Source: Thermoleophilia bacterium
GTDB lineage: Bacteria > Actinomycetota > Thermoleophilia > Gaiellales > Gaiellaceae
Reading direction: 5' to 3'
Assembly: GCA_025933895.1 (NCBI GenBank)
Contig: JAICZB010000156.1
Coordinates: 1-6,239 of the forward strand
DNA length: 6,239 nt
The notes under the pieces were generated by a model. That model did no database searches, was not told the DNA's origin, and saw only the letters and a program-made list of their open reading frames with translations. Made by a program: the position numbers and the translations under genes. Shown in pieces: positions 1-5,624 of this stretch (positions are counted from its first letter, which is position 1; every line of letters begins with the position of its first letter).

Positions 1-1416
1 GCCGACTCGGGCTACCTGACGCGGCGTCTCGTCGACGTCTCGCAGGACGTGATCATCCGCGAGGAGAACTGCAAGACGAAGGAGTTCGTCGAGCTGCCCC
101 TCTTCCTGCCGGACGGGCTGAACAAGTCCGTCGCGGGGCGGATCATCGCGGAGGACGTCCACAAGCCGCTCGCCTCCGGCAAGCCGGGCAAGACGGTGGT
201 CGCCTCGAAGGGCGAGGAGATCACGATGCCCCGGCTGCGGGAGATCGTCGAGGAACTCGGCGACGACCTCGCCGAGGACTTCTCGGTCCCGGTGCGGTCG
301 GTCCTGAAGTGCAAGGCCGAGACCGGCGTGTGCCGCCAGTGCTACGGCACGTTCCTCGCGACGGGCGAGCTGTCGGAGATCGGCGACGCGGTCGGGATCA
401 TCGCTGCACAGTCGATCGGCGAGCCGGGCACGCAGCTGACGATGCGGACGTTCCACACGGGCGGTATCGCCGGCGCCGACATCACGCACGGTCTGCCGCG
501 CGTCGTCGAGATCTTCGAGGCGCGCAACCCGAAGGGTGCCGCGGCGCTCGCCGAGGTGGCGGGCACCGTCGCGCTAGAGGAGACGGAGCGGCAGCTGCGG
601 ATCACGATCGTCCCCGACAGCGGCAACGAGGACGACGAGTACTCGATCCTCGTTCCGCGCCGGACGCGGCTCAGCGTGGCGCAGGGCGAGCACGTCGAGG
701 CCGGCGACCCGCTGCACGAAGGGTCGCTCAATCCGTCCGACCTCCTCCGGCTGAAGGGCTACACCGAGACCGAGCTGTACCTCGTCGGCGAGGTGCAGAA
801 GGTCTACAAGTCGCAGGGCGTCGAGATCCACGACAAGCACATCGAGCTCATCGTCCGGCAGATGCTGAAGAAGGTCCGGATCGAGCACAACGGCGACGCG
901 GAGCTCCTGCCGGGCCAGCTCGTGGACAAGATCGTCCTCGAGCGCGAGAACGCACGCGTCAAGAAGGAGAAGAAGGAGCAGGCGTCCTCGGAGCCGCTGA
1001 TCCTCGGGATCACGAAGGCCTCGCTCGCGACGGAGTCCTTCCTCTCGGCCGCATCGTTCCAGGAAACGACGAAGGTGCTTACCGACGCCGCCATCGAGGG
1101 CAAGGTCGACCGGCTGCTCGGGCTGAAGGAGAACGTCATCATCGGGAAGCTGATCCCGGCGGCGACCGGCCTGAAGCGGTACCGGACGATCGACATCGGC
1201 CCCTCGGACAAGGTGCCGGCGAGCGCGCTCGCTCGGCCTCAGACCGAGGAGCAGCTCCTCGCGGCGCTCGAGGAGATCGGCACCGACGGCTCCGATGCCC
1301 TCGCCGGGCTCGGCCTCGACTTCGGCGGCGAGCCCGAGACGAGCGGCGACGGCGAGCCGCGCTCAGAGCTCGAGGCCGAGGAAGTGCCCGAGGTCGAGAC
1401 TCCGCTCGACGAGTAG
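1..1416 (+). CDS. rpoC: DNA-directed RNA polymerase subunit beta-prime, C-terminal part (5' end outside window)
   Basis: This is the C-terminal 471 residues of beta-prime, the catalytic RNA polymerase subunit that forms the active centre with beta. The frame is open from base 1, so the start lies upstream. The second zinc site is visible: Cys24, then Cys104-x6-Cys111-x2-Cys114 in window numbering. The bridge helix/trigger loop region follows, with GEPGTQLTMRTFHTGG at about residues 140-155; Met148, Arg149 and His152 match the trigger-loop residues that contact the incoming NTP. The loop runs straight into DITHGLPRVVEIFEARNP, so the large insert seen in proteobacterial beta-prime is absent. 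The conserved segment SFLSAASFQETTKVL and then DRLLGLKENVIIGKLIPA lie near the C-terminus. The last 55 or so residues form an acidic, low-complexity tail rich in Glu and Asp. The gene ends at TAG and is followed 20 bases later by a hairpin. Identification is secure. Confidence 0.98.
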   Translation, partial: ADSGYLTRRLVDVSQDVIIREENCKTKEFVELPLFLPDGLNKSVAGRIIAEDVHKPLASGKPGKTVVASKGEEITMPRLREIVEELGDDLAEDFSVPVRSVLKCKAETGVCRQCYGTFLATGELSEIGDAVGIIAAQSIGEPGTQLTMRTFHTGGIAGADITHGLPRVVEIFEARNPKGAAALAEVAGTVALEETERQLRITIVPDSGNEDDEYSILVPRRTRLSVAQGEHVEAGDPLHEGSLNPSDLLRLKGYTETELYLVGEVQKVYKSQGVEIHDKHIELIVRQMLKKVRIEHNGDAELLPGQLVDKIVLERENARVKKEKKEQASSEPLILGITKASLATESFLSAASFQETTKVLTDAAIEGKVDRLLGLKENVIIGKLIPAATGLKRYRTIDIGPSDKVPASALARPQTEEQLLAALEEIGTDGSDALAGLGLDFGGEPETSGDGEPRSELEAEEVPEVETPLDE

Positions 1417-1436
1417 CCGAGGCGTAAGCGGCTCGC

Positions 1437-1465
1437 AAAGGGGGCGGCGTCGAGCCGCCCTCTTT
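1437..1465 (+). terminator. Stem-loop after rpoC, probable intrinsic terminator or attenuator
   Basis: The arms AAAGGGGGCGGC (1437-1448) and GCCGCCCTCTTT (1454-1465) pair over 12 positions with one G-U wobble around the loop GTCGA. The hairpin begins 20 bases after the rpoC stop. The 3' arm ends in CTTT, but no longer T tract follows, so termination may be partial. The next gene starts only 19 bases downstream and no clear promoter lies between. Some read-through from rpoBC may therefore be what expresses it. Confidence 0.7.
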
Positions 1466-1484
1466 GGTAGACAAGAGGCGGTTC

Positions 1485-3248
1485 GTGAAGAGGGTCTTCC
1501 TAATCGTCTCGGTGGCCGCAGTGTCGGTCTGCCTGCTCGCGGCCGGCCGCGCAGCTTCCGACCCGGTTTTCGCCGGGCAGTGCGGCATCAGGCCGCAGCG
1601 CACCGTCTGGGCCGAGTTCGGCTGGCCGTCGCTGCTGCCGATCCTCGCCCGGCCGGGGACGCTGCTCGCCGTCACGACCCACTCTCCCGTCATCGGCTAT
1701 CCCCAGGCTGCGCGGAGCCGCGGCGCGGCGACCTACGCCTTCGACCTGAAGATGAACAAGAGGGTCGGCGCGCCGAACGCGCCCGCGGATCCGTCGACCA
1801 TCGAGGCCGTCGCCGCGGACGAGTACGGCAGGGCCGTCGCGCGGACCGGCTGCGCGACGCCGCTCATGGTCGAGAACGAGCTCTTCGGCTCGGCGACTGC
1901 GACTCCGTGGACCGCCTCGACCGCGCAGTACCGCGCGAACGTGCTCGCGTTCCTCCAGGACCTGGCGGCGAAGGGCGCCCACCCGGTGCTCCTCATCAAC
2001 AAGTCGCCGTATGCGGGCTCGAGCGAGGCGATCGACTGGTGGCGCTCGGTGGCCAAGGTCGCAGACATCGTCAGGGAGGTGTACCTGCCCGCGACGAACA
2101 TCTGGCCGCTCGGATCGATCCTCGGCAACCGGTACCTCCGGCAGAGCTATCGGAACGCCGCCACGGCGCTCACCTCGATCGGGATCCCGGCGAACCGGGT
2201 CGGTCTCATGCTCAGCTTCCTGAGCCACAGAGGCGTCGGAGGCCGCAACGGGCTCGAGCCTTCCTCGGCCTGGTACCAGGTCGTGAAGTGGGAGGCGCTG
2301 TCGGTGAAGGAGGTCGCCAGGGAGCTCGACCTCGGCTCGGTCTTCTCATGGGGCTGGCAGGAGTGGAGCCGCAGGGAGGTCGATCCGGACAAGCCGAATG
2401 CGGCCTGCGTCTGGCTCTGGGCGCGAACGCGGAGACTCTGCAACGCGCCTCGCAAGCTCGGCAAGCGTTTCGATCGCTCCCTCAGCGCGGGCCAGATCGA
2501 CCTCGGCCGCGGCACGGTCTGCCGCGCCGTGGGAATCGGTGGGATCGGCGCCCGCTCGGTCGGCTCGCTCCAGGCGCTGACGGGCGACCGCAGCGCCGCG
2601 GTCAGCGCGCTCTTCGAGCGGATCGTCGAGGCGTCGGAGCGCTCCGTGTCACGGCGTGCGGTGCTCGCCGCCGAACGTCAGGTCGTCCGGGACTCGTTCC
2701 ACCGCAGCCGCGGCGCGTACCTCGCGGCGCTCAGGGCGGCGCACGCGACGCTGGGCCTCGCCCGCGCGGTGCTCGCCGACGAAGTGCGGCGGGCACGGCT
2801 CGAGCGGCCAAGGTACGCCCCGAAGCCGACGGGGAGCGAGGTGGCGACGTTCTACTCCTCCTACCCGAACCTGCTCGTCCGGCGTGTGCACGTCTCGCCG
2901 GCGCCGCCGTGGCTCTCGGCGCGAACGGGATACGCGCTCGCCGAATCGGCGCCGGAGCGGCTGTTCTCGCTGCCGGCCGGGAAAAAGTCCCGCCTCTCGA
3001 CCCTGCTCGGGAGGTTCTCCGTCCGGCCGCTCGGCCCGGCGGAGCCGCTCGGTGCGCTGCCGCTCTCCGCGGTCCGGTCGGCGATCGTCAACGCGCTGCG
3101 CGGCTTCGAGCGGGCCCAGTCCTTCGAGCGCTGGACGATCGCGCAGCAGAACCGTGCCCTCGACAGCACGATCTGCCTCCGCGACCAGCTTCCGCAACCG
3201 GCCGCGATCGATCTCACGCAGTACCTGCCGTTCCTGCGCATCCAGTAG
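1485..3248 (+). CDS. Secreted protein of unknown function: barrel-like N-terminal module plus SurA/parvulin-like C-terminal module
   Basis: I do not recognise this 587-residue protein as a named family. The GTG at 1485 is preferred because AAGAGG sits six bases upstream and it gives a clean signal peptide (MKRVFLIVSVAAVSVCLLAAG, cleavage near residues 22-25). An in-frame TTG at 1464 would add seven residues but lies inside the terminator hairpin. The mature part has six Cys, fitting an exported protein. Residues 35-310 alternate strand-like and helix-like segments, including VWAEFGWP, MVENELFG, HPVLLINKSPY, REVYLPATNIWP, RVGLMLSFLSH and SVFSWGWQEWS. This resembles a (beta/alpha) barrel of glycoside-hydrolase type, with Glu132 and Glu293 as possible acidic residues; that is inference. 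Residues 369-472 are helical, with PTGSEVATFYSSYPNLLVRRV as in the SurA/PrsA chaperone N-domain. Residues 494-560 (LPAGKKSRLSTLLGRFSV, then a helix) resemble the last half of a parvulin domain, whose first half looks missing. It may be co-transcribed with the acyltransferase. Confidence 0.8.
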   Translation: MKRVFLIVSVAAVSVCLLAAGRAASDPVFAGQCGIRPQRTVWAEFGWPSLLPILARPGTLLAVTTHSPVIGYPQAARSRGAATYAFDLKMNKRVGAPNAPADPSTIEAVAADEYGRAVARTGCATPLMVENELFGSATATPWTASTAQYRANVLAFLQDLAAKGAHPVLLINKSPYAGSSEAIDWWRSVAKVADIVREVYLPATNIWPLGSILGNRYLRQSYRNAATALTSIGIPANRVGLMLSFLSHRGVGGRNGLEPSSAWYQVVKWEALSVKEVARELDLGSVFSWGWQEWSRREVDPDKPNAACVWLWARTRRLCNAPRKLGKRFDRSLSAGQIDLGRGTVCRAVGIGGIGARSVGSLQALTGDRSAAVSALFERIVEASERSVSRRAVLAAERQVVRDSFHRSRGAYLAALRAAHATLGLARAVLADEVRRARLERPRYAPKPTGSEVATFYSSYPNLLVRRVHVSPAPPWLSARTGYALAESAPERLFSLPAGKKSRLSTLLGRFSVRPLGPAEPLGALPLSAVRSAIVNALRGFERAQSFERWTIAQQNRALDSTICLRDQLPQPAAIDLTQYLPFLRIQ

Positions 3249-3266
3249 GACGACTTCCTCAGGGCA

Positions 3267-3272
3267 TAGCCT
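3267..3272 (+). promoter_or_regulatory. Possible -10 element for a leaderless acyltransferase transcript
   Basis: TAGCCT fits the TANNNT form of a -10 box and ends six bases before the GTG at 3279, so transcription would begin at or next to the start codon. The acyltransferase has no good ribosome-binding site: the nearest purine run, AGGG at 3261-3264, is 14 bases away. Leaderless messages are common in actinobacteria. No convincing -35 is present, so this is weak. Confidence 0.25.
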
Positions 3273-3278
3273 TGCGGC

Positions 3279-3797
3279 GTGCTCGAGAAGCTCTGGGGCA
3301 ACATCCCGGTCGGCCCTGAGACGCAGGGCGTGCGAGTCGTCGGCGCGGTCGGCAAGCGCTGGCTGCACGTGATCGCGCGCTACGCGCCGCTCCCCCCGGC
3401 CGCCCGGGCATCGCTCCACCGGCGGCGCGGCGTCCACGTCGGCCGGCGCGTCTTCATCGGTACGGAGGTGTTCATCGACGACGCCGTCCCGTCCTCGGTG
3501 ACGCTGGAGGACGACGTGACCGTGATCGCCCAGACGACGATCCTCGGCCACACGTATTACCCGCGCCACTTCCACGGGCTGCTCGGCGACGAGGCGACGC
3601 GGTCCGACCTGCGCACGACGATCCGGCGCGGCGCCTATCTCGGCCTGCGCAGCACGATCCTCGCGGGCGTCACGGTGGGCGAGTTCGCGATCGTCGGCGC
3701 CGGCAGCGTCGTCACGTCGGACGTTCCGGCGTACACGATGGTCGCCGGTGTGCCGGCCCGCGTGGTCCGCGAGTTCGGCCCCGACGACGTCGGTTAG
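3279..3797 (+). CDS. Acyltransferase of the left-handed beta-helix (hexapeptide-repeat) superfamily
   Basis: This 172-residue protein belongs to the LbH acyltransferases of the maltose/galactoside O-acetyltransferase type (WbbJ-like). Those cytoplasmic trimers move an acetyl or acyl group from a CoA thioester to a sugar or similar acceptor. Imperfect hexapeptide repeats run from about residue 52 (HVGRRVFIGTEVFID) to 90. They resume at 113-147 (IRRGAYLGLRSTILAGVTVG, then FAIVGAGSVV). The typical end SDVPAYTMVAGVPARVVREF (147-166) closes the domain. His91 in TILGHTYYP is at the place of the catalytic base. The acceptor cannot be read from sequence. GTG at 3279 is the only reasonable start, because an in-frame TAG lies at 3267. 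The gene follows the secreted-protein gene by 30 bases on the same strand and may share its transcript; it converges with the diguanylate cyclase. A role in modifying a surface polysaccharide is inference. Confidence 0.9.
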   Translation: MLEKLWGNIPVGPETQGVRVVGAVGKRWLHVIARYAPLPPAARASLHRRRGVHVGRRVFIGTEVFIDDAVPSSVTLEDDVTVIAQTTILGHTYYPRHFHGLLGDEATRSDLRTTIRRGAYLGLRSTILAGVTVGEFAIVGAGSVVTSDVPAYTMVAGVPARVVREFGPDDVG

Positions 3798-3815
3798 CCC
3801 CGTCCGAACTCGGAT

Positions 3816-3844
3816 GAGGCCGGACCGCGCTCGCGGCCGGCCTC
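3816..3844 (+). terminator. Hairpin after the acyltransferase gene
   Basis: GAGGCCGG (3816-3823) pairs perfectly with CCGGCCTC (3837-3844). Inside, one unpaired A and then CCGC/GCGG close a GCTC loop. It begins 19 bases after the acyltransferase stop. No T tract follows, so it is either a U-less terminator of the sort proposed for high-GC bacteria or simply a 3' end-stabilising structure. Confidence 0.5.
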
Positions 3845-3864
3845 TGCCGCGCGCGAGCGCACAA

Positions 3865-3882
3865 CGGGGACGACGCTCCCCG
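3865..3882 (-). terminator. Hairpin after the diguanylate cyclase gene
   Basis: CGGGGA (3865-3870) and TCCCCG (3877-3882) are perfect inverted repeats around a six-base loop. Read on the minus strand it starts 32 bases past the diguanylate cyclase stop and is followed by TTGTG, a poor T tract. With the neighbouring hairpin at 3816-3844, each convergent gene has one hairpin beside its own stop codon. Confidence 0.4.
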
Positions 3883-3914
3883 AAACACCAAGGCAAGACG
3901 GCACGGAGCGTTCG

Positions 3915-5063
3915 CTATTCGGCGGCGGCGAGCCCGCCGTTGTGGGCGGTGTGCTTCGCGGCGTAGAGCGACTCGTCGCCGCGCTCGAACAGGCTCGTGG
4001 GGTTGTCGTTCGGCTGCAGATCGGAGACGCCGGCCGAGACGCGGACGCGACCGGCGCGCGCGATCGGCTGGGCCGAGACAGCCCGCTGGATCCGGCCGAC
4101 GAGCTGCCGGGCCTGGCCGACCTCGACCTCCGGCACGATCACGGCGAACTCGTCGCCGCCGACCCGGCACGGGATGTCGGCCGAGCGCACGACCTGCCGG
4201 ATGCGGTCGGCGATCTCGGCGAGCACCGCGTCGCCGGCGAGGTGGCCGATCCGGTCGTTGATCTCCTTGAAGCCGTCGACGTCGACGATCACGAGCGAGA
4301 GCCGGCGCTGGTATCGCTGCGCGCGGTCGACCTCGCGGGCGAGCGTCTCGTGGAAGTAGCGGCGGTTGTGCAGGCCGGTCAGCGAGTCGAGGTCCGCGAG
4401 CAGGCGTGCCTCCCGGAACCGGCGTGCGTTCTCGATCGCCGGAGCGACCCGCTCGGCGAGCTCTTCCAGCCGCCGGACGTCCTCGGCGCCGAACCGCGCG
4501 TCCGGGTCCCGCGAGAAGACGCCGAGCCAGCCGATCCTCCCGCTGCGCCCGGCGAGTGGGACGCCGAGCGCTTCGTGCACCGCGCCGGCGTCCTGCTCTT
4601 CCGCATAGAGGTACGAGAGCTCGACCGCACGCGCCTCGCGCTGGTCAGGCGGCCCGCTGAAGATCCTGATGCCTTCCTCCTCGCCGTCCTCGCGCTCGAG
4701 GCCGATCGATCCGAGCAGCCGCTCGTCGCCGTCGCCGTCCGGGTCGAGCTCGACCACGGCCGCGTCGACCTTCGGGAGGGCGGTCGCGGCTTGCAGCGTC
4801 GAGCCGATCGCGTCGTCGAGGTCGATCGTGGTGGCGATCTGGCCGAGGAACCGGCTTCGCTGCGCCTCCTCCTCGGCGCGCCTGACGGCGCTCCCGAGCT
4901 CCTGCGCGAGCTCGTCGAGCCGCGTCTCGAGCGTCTCCACCGTCGCCGCCACCTGGGCCTCGACGTCGCGAGACGTCCGGCGGCGCAGCCGGCGGACGAG
5001 CTCGAGCGCCACGACGGCGCAGACGCCGAGCGCGACAGCGAGACCTATGGTTAGCCAGTGCAT
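3915..5063 (-). CDS. Membrane-anchored GAF-GGDEF diguanylate cyclase
   Basis: The enzyme joins two GTP into the second messenger cyclic di-GMP. Numbering is from the ATG at 5063 (382 residues). Residues 3-22 are a hydrophobic helix (WLTIGLAVALGVCAVVALEL), followed by RRLRRR, which places the rest in the cytoplasm. Residues 30-72 are heptad-like and probably a coiled coil. Residues 75-212 look like a GAF sensory domain, ending in WLGVFSRDPDARFGAEDVRR and a connecting helix. The GGDEF domain covers about 222-375. It has DSLTGLHNRRYF, the metal-binding Asp261 in VDVDGFKEIND, and an intact GGDEF signature at 302-306. Arg293-Ser-Ala-Asp296, five residues before it, is a complete RxxD product-inhibition site. 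The enzyme is thus predicted active and feedback-inhibited. The GAF ligand is unknown. A TTG at 5078 is an alternative start adding five residues; neither start has a clear ribosome-binding site. The gene is divergent from rpsL. Confidence 0.93.
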   Translation of the reverse strand: MHWLTIGLAVALGVCAVVALELVRRLRRRTSRDVEAQVAATVETLETRLDELAQELGSAVRRAEEEAQRSRFLGQIATTIDLDDAIGSTLQAATALPKVDAAVVELDPDGDGDERLLGSIGLEREDGEEEGIRIFSGPPDQREARAVELSYLYAEEQDAGAVHEALGVPLAGRSGRIGWLGVFSRDPDARFGAEDVRRLEELAERVAPAIENARRFREARLLADLDSLTGLHNRRYFHETLAREVDRAQRYQRRLSLVIVDVDGFKEINDRIGHLAGDAVLAEIADRIRQVVRSADIPCRVGGDEFAVIVPEVEVGQARQLVGRIQRAVSAQPIARAGRVRVSAGVSDLQPNDNPTSLFERGDESLYAAKHTAHNGGLAAAE

Positions 5064-5114
5064 TCCAAGAAGCCGCAAATTCCGAGGTTTTCGGGGCGCA
5101 AACTCTAGGTTCGG

Positions 5115-5128
5115 GCCGCGATCGCGGC
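5115..5128. promoter_or_regulatory. Perfect 14-bp palindrome between the divergent genes
   Basis: GCCGCGATCGCGGC is its own reverse complement and lies in the gap between the diguanylate cyclase and rpsL. Near it, on the minus strand, TAGAGT (5107-5102) could be a -10 box for the cyclase gene, which would place the palindrome over the matching -35 region. That makes it a candidate operator for a dimeric regulator. Chance occurrence in GC-rich DNA cannot be excluded. Confidence 0.35.
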
Positions 5129-5133
5129 ACTAG

Positions 5134-5165
5134 CCGATTTGGCGGGTTTCTGGCCGATTGGCGGG
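5134..5165 (+). repeat. Tandem direct repeat upstream of rpsL
   Basis: CCGATTTGGCGGG (5134-5146) recurs as CCGATTGGCGGG (5154-5165), differing by one T. The copies are offset by 20 bases, about two helical turns. The downstream copy contains the predicted -35 element of the rpsL promoter. The pair could be two binding sites on one DNA face or a duplicated promoter element. Confidence 0.5.
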
Positions 5166-5187
5166 GTCCACCCGTGTTCGCTACCAT
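5158..5187 (+). promoter_or_regulatory. Predicted promoter of the str operon (rpsL-rpsG-fusA)
   Basis: TTGGCG (5158-5163) and TACCAT (5182-5187) match the sigma70 consensus at four of six positions each, with an 18-base spacer. Transcription would begin near 5194 and give a leader of about 59 bases, starting just before the hairpin at 5197-5231. It lies in the only sizeable non-coding stretch ahead of rpsL. This is a pattern match only. Confidence 0.45.
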
Positions 5188-5196
5188 GCCGCAGGC

Positions 5197-5231
5197 CGGT
5201 TGGCCGGGGCGTCTTGGGCCCCAGCCGACCG
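5197..5231 (+). promoter_or_regulatory. Stable stem-loop in the rpsL 5' leader
   Basis: CGGTTGGC (5197-5204) pairs with GCCGACCG (5224-5231) with one U-G wobble. After one C-A mismatch, GGGGC (5206-5210) pairs with GCCCC (5218-5222), leaving a seven-base loop. It lies between the predicted transcription start and the ribosome-binding site GAAAGGA at 5241-5247, ending ten bases before the latter. It could be an mRNA-stabilising 5' structure, a binding site for ribosomal-protein feedback, or an attenuator; the pyrimidine-rich stretch after it is not a true T tract. Confidence 0.55.
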
Positions 5232-5252
5232 TCTCTTCACGAAAGGACTCAT

Positions 5253-5624
5253 TTGCCGACCGTCAATCAACTCGTGCGCAAGGGCCGGAAGGTCTCGAAG
5301 GCAAAGACGAAGACACCCGCGCTCGCCGGCGCGCCGCAGAAGCGCGGCGTATGCACGCGCGTGATGACACAGACGCCGCGGAAGCCGAACTCTGCGCTGC
5401 GCAAGGTCGCACGCGTCCGCCTCACGAACGGGGCGGAGGTCGGCGCCTACATCCCGGGCGAGGGCCACAACCTCCAGGAGCACTCCGTGGTGCTCGTGCG
5501 AGGCGGCTCGACCAAGGACCTGCCCGGCTACCGCTACAAGATCATCCGCGCCGCGCTCGACACGGGCGGCGTCTCGGACCGGAAGCAAGGCCGCTCCAAG
5601 TACGGCGCGAAGCGAGGCTCGTGA
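5253..5624 (+). CDS. rpsL: 30S ribosomal protein S12
   Basis: S12 sits at the decoding centre of the small subunit and helps control translational accuracy. The product is 123 residues, normal for the family. The start is TTG at 5253, fixed by GAAAGGA five bases upstream and by the conserved N-terminus MPTVNQLVRKGRK; the frame is open further upstream, but that stretch lacks homology. Conserved blocks include PQKRGVCTRV (28-37), KPNSALRKVARVRLTNG (44-60), the near-universal EGHNLQEHSV (70-79) and DLPGYRYK (89-96). Asp89, the residue that RimO methylthiolates in some bacteria, is kept, as is Lys88. Unusually, residue 43 is Arg (codon CGG at 5379-5381), where most bacteria have Lys. Residues 86-87 are Ser-Thr, where Arg-Val is usual. 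It is the first gene of the str operon, and its TGA overlaps the rpsG start by one base. Confidence 0.98.
   Translation: MPTVNQLVRKGRKVSKAKTKTPALAGAPQKRGVCTRVMTQTPRKPNSALRKVARVRLTNGAEVGAYIPGEGHNLQEHSVVLVRGGSTKDLPGYRYKIIRAALDTGGVSDRKQGRSKYGAKRGS

Noticed and set aside
309..1427. A 372-codon open frame inside rpoC
   Set aside because: It is an out-of-frame, Arg-rich shadow of the unmistakable beta-prime sequence.
1530..1535. Lipoprotein signal around the Cys in the secreted protein's signal peptide
   Set aside because: The residues before the Cys (Val-Ser-Val) do not fit a lipobox, which needs a small residue at -1, and the hydrophobic stretch continues past the Cys.
1295..3319. A 674-codon open frame on the plus strand, longer than the secreted protein it overlaps
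   Set aside because: The translation is dominated by Arg, Ala, Gly and Pro with no domain pattern and runs through the end of rpoC. The frame used for the secreted protein has a signal peptide and structured hydrophobic segments. Long empty frames are expected at this GC content.
2649..3896. A 415-codon open frame on the minus strand
   Set aside because: It is antisense to the secreted-protein and acyltransferase genes, Arg- and Asp-rich, with no recognisable motif; the overlapping acyltransferase is certain.
3942..5054. A 370-codon open frame on the plus strand across the cyclase gene
   Set aside because: It is the mirror of a well-supported GAF-GGDEF gene, and its sequence is low-complexity Arg, Asp and Leu without domains.
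5139..5252. N-terminal extension of S12, since its frame stays open upstream
   Set aside because: The stretch includes the predicted promoter and leader hairpin and has no S12 homology; the TTG at 5253 has a good ribosome-binding site and gives the family-standard N-terminus.
5174..5623. N-terminal extension of S7 through the rpsL region
   Set aside because: S7 is exactly family length from the ATG at 5624, and the upstream part is an out-of-frame reading of rpsL.
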